Assembly: GCA_919902475.1 (NCBI GenBank)
Contig: CAKKRA010000263.1
Span: forward strand, 1 to 14,192
From: Nitrospiria bacterium
GTDB taxonomy: Bacteria; Nitrospirota; CAKKRA01; 9FT-COMBO-42-15
DNA length: 14,192 bases
Direction: 5' to 3'
Positions 1 to 5,805 of this stretch are shown here, piece by piece. Under the pieces are notes generated by a model. The model saw only the letters and a list, made by a program, of their open reading frames with translations, made no database searches and was not told the DNA's origin. Numbering within the stretch: position 1 is the first letter of the stretch; each line of letters opens with the position of its first letter. The position numbers and the translations under genes are program-made.

Positions 1-1
1 T

Positions 2-3000
2 GTTGATTATGATGACATAACCATCAGCAACACAGGGCCGATTGGCGGCAACACACCTCCACCCTCAGGTGGTAATCCGCCTCCTAACAATTCTGGCGGT
101 GATGCCTCTGCCTCTGGCGGCAGCGGGTGCGGGTTTGTGAAGGACATCAGTAGCGACAGAGGGTCAAAGAGTCAGAGTGGCAAAGCAGCAGACATCGGGC
201 TAATAGCAATGCTGATTATTATATTGGGAGTTGTAGCTTTAGCCCGAAGGATATTCAGCCTTAAAGAGTTTATATTGTACAAATACATATCAGTATTTCT
301 CAGGAACATAACAGTCATGTGTAAGGAATTCGGAGGGTCTATGGATATTTTCCCCACGCAGAAGCGTACGTTTGCAGCCACCCACATCTCCAAGAGCAGA
401 GCGAGTTCGTTGTGCAAGAGGGTCGTTCCCGCAGTCGCGTTTTGCGTGTTGCTGCAACCGCTGGGGACTGCCATCGCCGCCGACTACTATGTCGACGGCA
501 ACAACACCAGCGCCTCCGATACAAACCCGGGTGCTGCCGCGTCACCCTGGAAGACTATGTACAAGGCTATGGCAGCGCCATTGCAGCCGGGAGATACGGT
601 TCATGTGATGGCGGGAACCTATGATGCGAGCGTCGGCGGCACATGGTCACAGCCTGCACTGCGCCCATCATCCTCGGGTGCCCAAGGAAATCCAATCACA
701 TTCCGCGCTGAGCCGCGTCAATCCGTTATTCTTGACACGAAGAACACACCCAGCACACCGGCGATTGGTGTCCGTTTACAAAACTATATTGTGATTGATG
801 GTTTTGTTATACCAAGCGCAGAGGCTAAGGGGATTGCAGTATTTGGAATTTCTGGAGCAAAGGTAATAGGAGTTGTGCTTCAGAACAACATTGTCCATGG
901 GGTCTGGCAGGCGGGTGTACCGGGAGACAATACCGATGGTATTCGACTCGAATATACTTCCGGCACGATCGTGAGAAACAATATTATCTACAATGTAGAC
1001 AATCCCGCTCATTCTGAGAATGCAGCAGGCATCAAAATGTATCATAACGATACAGCATTGATCGAGAACAATGAAATTTATAATACGGTTTCAGGTATCT
1101 TCGACAAGGAGCAGGGGGACAACAATACCTTCCGCCGAAACTATCTGCATAATGTAAAATTGGGGATATATTTGCAAAGCGGCGGAAGTGGCAATTCAAT
1201 TGTTGGCGATCAGATGTCGGAGAATGTTATTAATCAAGTTGTGCAGGGAATTGGAATTTTGCCTGCAGATGGGACGCTCACGGACAACATCACAATCACA
1301 AACAATGTCATTGCGAACTACACCGATACCGGCGTGTTCCCTGCATCCACTGGGACGTTTAACATCTATAACAACATTTTCCACAGGACTGGCTCATCGT
1401 TAAGAGGAGATCTATTTACGTACAATGATCCGCCGAATTCAATTGTCCTCATGGACTACAACTTGTTCGTTACCGAACCGAAATTCTATATTGGAGTCTA
1501 TCTAACAAATCGGGTCATCAGCACTCTCCATGCTTGGCAGAATGCGACGGTCCACGACCCGCATTCCAATGTTGGTGATGCCGCTTTCGTGGGTGCTGCC
1601 ACCGGTGATTTTCACTTGAAGGCGAATTCGCCAGCGATCGGTGCCGGCCGCGTCGGCGGCGTGAGCACGGGTGACCATGTGAATCAAGGCGCCTATATTA
1701 CTGGAAGTGAGATTATTGGCCCTACTGGAGGCATAGATGGTGGTGGTTCAGGCGGCGGCAATACCCCACCACCATCATCAAGCAGTGGCGGCGATTCAGG
1801 AGGAGGGTCAGGCGGCGGTGGCGGGTGTGGGTTTGTAAAGGATATTAATGGCAAAGGGCCAAAGGCTAAAGGCGAAGGGCTGGCATTTGCAGTAATGCTG
1901 ATTATTACATTGGCAGGGATAGCCTTAATAAGAAGAATTATTGTTGGATTGAAGATGCGACGCGCGTTTTTCGCCTTGATCAAAGGCCTCAGCTTTTTCG
2001 TAGTTGCGGTATTATTAGCACAGATTGCTGCCTGTGGCAGCGGAGGAGGCGGCGACAGTTCTAACTTCTCTAACAACTCCAGCGGCGGTTCAGGCGGTGA
2101 TACGGGCGGCGGCACGGGCAGCGGGGTGACGGCCACGCTCTTGCTTACTACCAGTGGACAATACTACACGCTTCCGGATGATCTGACCACTGCGGGTACA
2201 GCAGTTTCTATATCAGCCAACGACGTGACACTTGATCTAAACGGCAAGACGATCACTTACAATGCCAGTAGCAGCGGCAGCCGGGTGTACGGTGTGTACG
2301 TGGCAGTTGGCGTGAGCCGTGTGACCGTCAAAAATGGCACGATCTTGCAGGGCGCCGGCAACACTGCTGACTCACCAGCGATTTACATCTACGGGGCATC
2401 CTGGGCAAGCGGGCACACAATCAGCGACATGGTGATTCGTGTAACGGGTTTCCAGACGAACGGCATCCAGGCTGACAACGGCTACGGCTTCAACAACTCG
2501 CAGATTTACCGCACCTATGTGGAGCTGCACGGCGACACGACCGCCATGGACGGCTATGGCGGCGATCCCATCACCGTGTGTGCGACCAACACCGGCGGCA
2601 TCCAGATCCATGACAATGTCCTGGTGGCCGGGCATCGCGGCATCCAGGCCTGCTCCGTAGGCACCAGCCAGGCCAATCCTTCGGCCGTCTATAACAACCG
2701 TATCCAGCAGGTTCGCCGCATGGGCAGCAAGGCCCCCTACGGCATTCTTCTGGACGGCAAGAGCCACAATGTCGCAATCCATGACAACCAGATCGTAAGC
2801 GACGACGGTCGTGGCATTAATCTCGATGGCTGGGGTCAGAACAATACCGAGGGAACCAGCAATAATCATGTCTACAACAATCGTATCGACGTCCAGTATT
2901 CGACGACCGCGACGAACGGGGCCTATGTTGAAAACAATCTCTATGGTATCCGCGACCGTTATGCCAGCGGCGACAATCTGATCGAATACAACACGGTATT

Positions 3001-3562
3001 GGTCGCAAGCAACATCCAAGGCGATATCTATGGCATGTATATCGGCAGCGACGGCGCCGATCCCGGCATGAAGAACATCGTGGTGCGCAACAACACCATT
3101 ATTGCGCGGCGCGGCACCGTGCCTACCGATACGCCTTATGTCTTCTGCTTCGACTACGCTGATTCTATCACCGCCACGAATAACAGCTACATCACCCATG
3201 GTGGATTCAACGAAACCTCGCTTTGTCACAACGCGGTCAATCCGCTGATTGTCAGCGGCAACACCGTCTTGTCGCCGCCCGCCACGATATCACCGGCGGC
3301 GCCGACCAGCGTGCAGATCACGCATTTCCTCGACTCCTACATGATTACATGGAATGCTAATAGCGAAGCGGATGTTTACGAATATGTGGTCTATCGTGAC
3401 GGTGTGAAGCTTCCGATCTCGCCGCGCGGCGGCACCTTCTATGTCGATGTCGGCATCAACGGCACTCACAATTATTCAGTGAGCGCACTCACTCTTACGG
3501 GTGTTGAGGGTGCCCAGAGCGTATCGGTTTCCACGAACACGGCCAAGAACGGCTGGTGGTGA
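2..3562 (+). CDS. Stop-free chain of three surface-protein modules (5' partial)
   Basis: A single frame is open from the left edge to a TGA at 3560-3562 (1186 residues visible; the true start lies outside the window). Residues 1-83 are the end of one exported protein: a short 'DYDDI' beta-strand tail like that of jelly-roll or polysaccharide-lyase proteins, a Gly/Pro linker, then a Cys-containing sorting signal. Residues 114-645 are a right-handed beta-helix protein with signal peptide and a second sorting signal. Residues 652-1186 start with a lipoprotein signal peptide and contain another beta-helix and a C-terminal fibronectin-III-like domain. The modules look like separate secreted carbohydrate-active or adhesive proteins, but no in-frame stop divides them. 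It may be one polyprotein, or three cistrons whose stops were lost, with restarts at 341 and 1955. It is convergent with bioW, 21 bases away. The beta-helix calls are solid; substrates are unknown. Confidence 0.75.
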   Translation, partial: VDYDDITISNTGPIGGNTPPPSGGNPPPNNSGGDASASGGSGCGFVKDISSDRGSKSQSGKAADIGLIAMLIIILGVVALARRIFSLKEFILYKYISVFLRNITVMCKEFGGSMDIFPTQKRTFAATHISKSRASSLCKRVVPAVAFCVLLQPLGTAIAADYYVDGNNTSASDTNPGAAASPWKTMYKAMAAPLQPGDTVHVMAGTYDASVGGTWSQPALRPSSSGAQGNPITFRAEPRQSVILDTKNTPSTPAIGVRLQNYIVIDGFVIPSAEAKGIAVFGISGAKVIGVVLQNNIVHGVWQAGVPGDNTDGIRLEYTSGTIVRNNIIYNVDNPAHSENAAGIKMYHNDTALIENNEIYNTVSGIFDKEQGDNNTFRRNYLHNVKLGIYLQSGGSGNSIVGDQMSENVINQVVQGIGILPADGTLTDNITITNNVIANYTDTGVFPASTGTFNIYNNIFHRTGSSLRGDLFTYNDPPNSIVLMDYNLFVTEPKFYIGVYLTNRVISTLHAWQNATVHDPHSNVGDAAFVGAATGDFHLKANSPAIGAGRVGGVSTGDHVNQGAYITGSEIIGPTGGIDGGGSGGGNTPPPSSSSGGDSGGGSGGGGGCGFVKDINGKGPKAKGEGLAFAVMLIITLAGIALIRRIIVGLKMRRAFFALIKGLSFFVVAVLLAQIAACGSGGGGDSSNFSNNSSGGSGGDTGGGTGSGVTATLLLTTSGQYYTLPDDLTTAGTAVSISANDVTLDLNGKTITYNASSSGSRVYGVYVAVGVSRVTVKNGTILQGAGNTADSPAIYIYGASWASGHTISDMVIRVTGFQTNGIQADNGYGFNNSQIYRTYVELHGDTTAMDGYGGDPITVCATNTGGIQIHDNVLVAGHRGIQACSVGTSQANPSAVYNNRIQQVRRMGSKAPYGILLDGKSHNVAIHDNQIVSDDGRGINLDGWGQNNTEGTSNNHVYNNRIDVQYSTTATNGAYVENNLYGIRDRYASGDNLIEYNTVLVASNIQGDIYGMYIGSDGADPGMKNIVVRNNTIIARRGTVPTDTPYVFCFDYADSITATNNSYITHGGFNETSLCHNAVNPLIVSGNTVLSPPATISPAAPTSVQITHFLDSYMITWNANSEADVYEYVVYRDGVKLPISPRGGTFYVDVGINGTHNYSVSALTLTGVEGAQSVSVSTNTAKNGWW
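38..256 (+). other. C-terminal sorting signal, copy 1 (Gly/Pro linker, CGFVKD, helix, RR)
   Basis: The encoded segment has the tripartite layout of bacterial C-terminal sorting signals. A Gly/Pro/Ser-rich linker is followed by a Cys box (CGFVKD, Cys codon 128-130), a hydrophobic helix (about residues 66-81 of the open frame) and an Arg-Arg pair (codons 245-250). Such tails are recognised by dedicated membrane proteases (exosortase, rhombosortase or CAAX-type systems), which anchor or release surface proteins. I cannot assign this one to a named CTERM family with certainty. A diverged second copy sits at 1700-1942. Confidence 0.65.
332..343 (+). promoter_or_regulatory. Strong internal ribosome-binding site and ATG for the middle module
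   Basis: GGAGG at 332-336 stands four bases before an ATG at 341 that is in frame with the upstream sorting signal. The ATG opens a convincing signal peptide. The 84 bases before it (257-340) are AT-rich and look like former intergenic DNA. This supports independent initiation of the second module even though no stop codon precedes it. Confidence 0.6.
341..1954 (+). other. Middle module: secreted right-handed beta-helix protein
   Basis: Read from the ATG at 341 this module has about 538 residues. Residues 1-47 form a signal peptide: Lys/Arg-rich start, hydrophobic core, and a cleavage site after the AIA of 'TAIAAD'. Next comes 'DYYVDGNN...SPWKTMYKA...PGDTVHVMAGTY', the hallmark opening of DUF1565/pectate-lyase-like beta-helix proteins. 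Many Asn-rich turns follow (for example 'VRNNIIYNV', 'IENNEIYNT', 'ITNNVIANY'). The helix closes with 'GDFHLKANSPAIGAG', the usual last coil. A Gly/Pro/Ser linker and the second sorting signal end the module. This fold commonly binds or cleaves polysaccharides; no catalytic residues can be assigned. Base composition changes inside the module: GC-rich near 355-780 and 1550-1700, AT-richer between. Confidence 0.7.
1700..1942 (+). other. C-terminal sorting signal, copy 2
   Basis: It has the same layout as the copy at 38-256: a Gly/Ser/Pro linker, Gly-rich run, CGFVKD box with its Cys codon at 1826-1828, a hydrophobic helix and Arg-Arg at 1931-1936. Nucleotides around the CGFVKD box and the 'atgctgattatta' stretch are shared with copy 1, so the two are homologous and not convergent. 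Only four codons separate the Arg pair from the ATG of the next signal peptide. Confidence 0.65.
1955..3562 (+). other. Third module: predicted lipoprotein, beta-helix plus FN3-like domain
   Basis: From the ATG at 1955 this module has 535 residues. 'MRRAFFALIK' leads into a hydrophobic core and a lipobox (I-A-A-Cys, Cys27, codon 2033-2035) with Gly at +2, so an outer-membrane lipoprotein is expected. A Gly/Ser/Asn linker follows, then beta-helix coils beginning 'DVTLDLNGKTI' and repeated '(N/H)NNRI' turns to about 3250. The last about 85 residues ('APTSVQITHF...ITWNAN...YVVYRDG') look like a fibronectin type III fold. The part from about 2110 on is clearly GC-rich (39 of 60 bases at 2581-2640), unlike the signal-peptide region and the rest of the window. 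The ribosome-binding site at 1955 is weak, so expression may depend on the upstream frame. Ligand unknown. Confidence 0.65.
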
Positions 3563-3583
3563 GGCAGACCCGGTTTACGTGGC

Positions 3584-4408
3584 TTATGGGGCAGGAATGA
3601 CAGCTTCATTTAGAAAGGTGTTCCAATTAACTGGAGGCTTGCACCTTCCAATCCTTGTTATCAGAACAGCCTGCTGTTCAAGGAAGTTTATATACATTTC
3701 TAAATCAAGTTTTTTTGAATCTATAAAAAATGCCCTGCCTCCAAATGGAGAGCCTTTTTCTTTAAGATAAGGGAATCGCACATACCCGAACCTCTTTGAA
3801 GCAACATATCCTGCCTGATATGACGGCTCATCAGACCAGCAGAGCTCTGCTATTGTTTCTGGCGCATTTGCAACCTTTGTTGCTAAGACAATCGCCTCTC
3901 TGATATATGGATTATTAATCCTCATCTTTTTTAATGTTGAAATTAGTCTTGCCTCTGCCTGTTTTGCAATATCCATCCTTGACGCCCTGATGCCCCTGTA
4001 TCTGTCAGGCTCTATTCTTTTTCCTGTTTTATAATCAATAATCATTGCACCGCGCATATTTTTCTTATCAGGCGAAGCGCCATTTGCCATATAATCCATT
4101 GCCTTTTTTATTGCCCTCTTATCTACACCTATCAACTCAAGAAGCTGAGAGGCGCACTGCCTGCCTTGTTTGTAATCATCCACCAATATAGTGGTAATAT
4201 TTAGAGCCTTTAGTTTCTTAATCTTCTTTTGTTTGAGTCTTTCAACAGAAATGTTTATCTCATCAGGCTTTCCTATCTCGTGTAAGAGCGCCCTGTTAAT
4301 CAATGCTGATACAGTCTTCTGTATATCCATTGAAGAGGCAATCCTCTCTGCGCCTGAGATGTGCTCGTTATTTTTAGATGCCCTCATCCTGATGCTATAT
4401 ATTGCCAT
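3584..4408 (-). CDS. bioW: 6-carboxyhexanoate-CoA ligase (pimeloyl-CoA synthetase) BioW
   Basis: The 274-residue product activates pimelate with ATP and CoA to pimeloyl-CoA, the first committed precursor of biotin, in the cytoplasm. The start 'YSIRMRAS...HISGAER' (residues 4-22) is the family signature. Further conserved blocks are 'RGAMIID' (119-125), 'RGIRASRMD' (138-146), 'SDEPSYQAGYVAS' (192-204) and 'GGRAFF' (223-228). Length is in the family's usual range and nothing looks missing. The ATG at 4408 leaves only the expected three residues before the signature. It lies downstream of bioB on the same strand, 178 bases away with a nested palindrome between them, and probably shares its transcript. 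The presence of BioW implies a free-pimelate route and not BioC/BioH. It converges with the surface-protein frame. Confidence 0.92.
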   Translation of the reverse strand: MAIYSIRMRASKNNEHISGAERIASSMDIQKTVSALINRALLHEIGKPDEINISVERLKQKKIKKLKALNITTILVDDYKQGRQCASQLLELIGVDKRAIKKAMDYMANGASPDKKNMRGAMIIDYKTGKRIEPDRYRGIRASRMDIAKQAEARLISTLKKMRINNPYIREAIVLATKVANAPETIAELCWSDEPSYQAGYVASKRFGYVRFPYLKEKGSPFGGRAFFIDSKKLDLEMYINFLEQQAVLITRIGRCKPPVNWNTFLNEAVIPAP

Positions 4409-4451
4409 AATCCTATTGTCCTGTCCGTAACAGTTTTTTACATTTACGGTA

Positions 4452-4555
4452 TGTCATTCCAGCAGTGTTTTTGAGCGGGAATCCAGAATCATTAGGTAGG
4501 GGCGAACGGCCGTTCGCCCCTACTGGATTCCTGTCAGAGACATACAGGAATGACA
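4452..4555. repeat. Nested palindromic repeat between bioB and bioW
   Basis: Three inverted repeats are nested. The outer arms are TGTCATTCC (4452-4460) and GGAATGACA (4547-4555). The middle arms are GGAATCCAG (4478-4486) and CTGGATTCC (4523-4531). The core is a perfect 28-base palindrome with half-site GTAGGGGCGAACGG (4496-4509, 4510-4523). No coding signal is present. It looks like a dispersed REP/MITE-type intergenic element, possibly one element inserted in another. It would be transcribed within a bioB-bioW message as a strong hairpin. Confidence 0.8.
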
Positions 4556-4586
4556 AAAAGCGTAAAGCTATTTATGAGACACTATA

Positions 4587-5567
4587 CTATGCCGGTAGAA
4601 CAGTCAGCCCCAAATCCCTTATCATCTCTAAGTCCCTTCTTGAATTTCTGCCGAGTGTTGTCAGATAGTTTCCAATAAGGATGCCGTCAGCGCCTGAAGT
4701 AAATAGCATTGACTGAAGGTCGCGCAGAACAGGTTCCCTGCCGCCGCAGACCCTTATCTCTTTTTTTGGATTGATATAGCGAAAGATTGCAATAGTTTTT
4801 AGTGCCTCAAGCGGGTTTATGATGTCTGATGTTGATAAAGGTGTTCCGGGTATCGGCATTAGGAAATTAATCGGAATAGAGTCCACATCCAATTCCTTTA
4901 GTGCAAAGGCAAGTTCTACCCTCTCTTTCATAACCTCTCCCATACCAAATATGCCGCCACAGCATATTGAAAGCCCTGCCTCCTTTATAAGTTCAATTGT
5001 CTTTACCTTGTCCTCATAATTATGGGTAGTGCAGATGTTTGGAAAGAAGCTCTTTGAAGTTTCAAGGTTATGATGATACCTTTCAAGCCCAGCCTCTTTT
5101 AGCATAGCCAACTGCTCTTTATTTATAAATCCGAGTGATACACAGGGGTGTATGCCTATCTCATCTTTTATCCTCTTTATCCATTCGCAAATAACATTTA
5201 GCTCTTTTTCATCTGCATCCTTGCCGCTTATAACAATGCAAAACCTCCTTGCCCTAATCTTTTTCCCTTCCTTTGCAGCCTCAAGCATCTTTTCAATTGG
5301 TATTAAAGGGTATCTTGCAGCACGGGTATTAAAATGGGATGACTGAGCACAAAACTTACAATCTTCTGGGCATATCCCTGATTTAGCATTCGTGATTGCG
5401 CAGAGGTCTACATTTTTCCCACGATAATGACGGCAGATGGTATTTGCGCCGGTAAGAAGGGGGTAGAAATCAGAATCCGCAGCCTCAATCAGAGAGATCG
5501 CCTCGTCAAAGGAGATATTCTTGCCAGCAAGGACATTGTCAGTAATTTTTAATATCCTCTTGTTCAT
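4587..5567 (-). CDS. bioB: Biotin synthase BioB
   Basis: The product is a radical-SAM enzyme of 326 residues that inserts sulfur into dethiobiotin to make biotin. The [4Fe-4S] site is the 'CPEDCKFC' motif (Cys66, Cys70, Cys73), preceded by the family's 'NAKSG' (60-64). Conserved downstream blocks include 'HPCVSLGF', 'YHHNLETS', 'CCGGIFGMGE', 'NFLMPIPGTP', 'RVCGGRE' and 'SGADGILIGNYLTT', which carry the [2Fe-2S] ligands and SAM contacts. I choose the ATG at 5567 ('MNKRILK') because it gives the normal family length. The frame runs open to 5738, but that extension has no homology and would cross the promoter. A consensus promoter ends seven bases before this ATG, so the message may be leaderless. 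It is divergent from clpC. Confidence 0.95.
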   Translation of the reverse strand: MNKRILKITDNVLAGKNISFDEAISLIEAADSDFYPLLTGANTICRHYRGKNVDLCAITNAKSGICPEDCKFCAQSSHFNTRAARYPLIPIEKMLEAAKEGKKIRARRFCIVISGKDADEKELNVICEWIKRIKDEIGIHPCVSLGFINKEQLAMLKEAGLERYHHNLETSKSFFPNICTTHNYEDKVKTIELIKEAGLSICCGGIFGMGEVMKERVELAFALKELDVDSIPINFLMPIPGTPLSTSDIINPLEALKTIAIFRYINPKKEIRVCGGREPVLRDLQSMLFTSGADGILIGNYLTTLGRNSRRDLEMIRDLGLTVLPA

Positions 5568-5573
5568 TAGATT

Positions 5574-5603
5574 TTTATATATTACATAAGCCTTAATTGT
5601 CAA
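5574..5603 (-). promoter_or_regulatory. Sigma-70-type promoter of bioB
   Basis: Read on the minus strand, TTGACA (5603-5598) is followed after 18 bases by TATAAA (5579-5574). A transcription start 6-8 bases on would fall at or next to the ATG at 5567. No Shine-Dalgarno sequence precedes that ATG. No clear BirA-type operator palindrome is visible. Confidence 0.6.
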
Positions 5604-5676
5604 TATAAATATGCAGAACCTATGAAAATCTTGTGGAAAAACCTGTGGAAACAGTTTTTTGCTGCTTAAAAAGCCC

Positions 5677-5705
5677 TTGACAATCAATCTGCCAATAGGT
5701 AGAAT
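5677..5705 (+). promoter_or_regulatory. Sigma-70-type promoter of clpC
   Basis: TTGACA (5677-5682), a 17-base spacer and TAGAAT (5700-5705) form a near-consensus promoter. It gives a leader of roughly 95 bases before the clpC ATG. No CIRCE or CtsR operator is seen here, so heat-shock control by those repressors is not supported. Confidence 0.6.
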
Positions 5706-5805
5706 AATAATAAAAATAGTTACAGCAGGGTTTAGCAAAGGGGAAGCAGCAAAGGTGAAACTTACTAAAATATAAACAGAAAATATTTATATTTGAGGAA
5801 AACCG

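Noticed and set aside
1693..2136. Proline-rich minus-strand open frame
   Set aside because: The proline runs are the complement of the Gly-rich linkers on the plus strand.
2372..3229. 285-codon minus-strand open frame inside the third surface module
   Set aside because: It is antisense to a clearly coding, GC-rich beta-helix region; the translation is repetitive Val/Ile/Asp text without a recognisable domain, a usual shadow of GC-rich codons.
2..3562. Stop-codon reassignment as the reason for the long open frame
   Set aside because: TGA ends this frame and the deacetylase gene, TAA ends the others, and conserved proteins show no internal stops, so the standard bacterial code fits.
5630..5653. 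DnaA boxes or replication origin
   Set aside because: Two TGTGGAA units resemble TGTGGATAA only partly; there is no box cluster, AT-rich unwinding region or dnaA/dnaN context.
5568..5738. Extension of bioB to an earlier in-frame start
   Set aside because: BioB family length and homology begin at about 5567; the extension crosses the bioB and clpC promoters.
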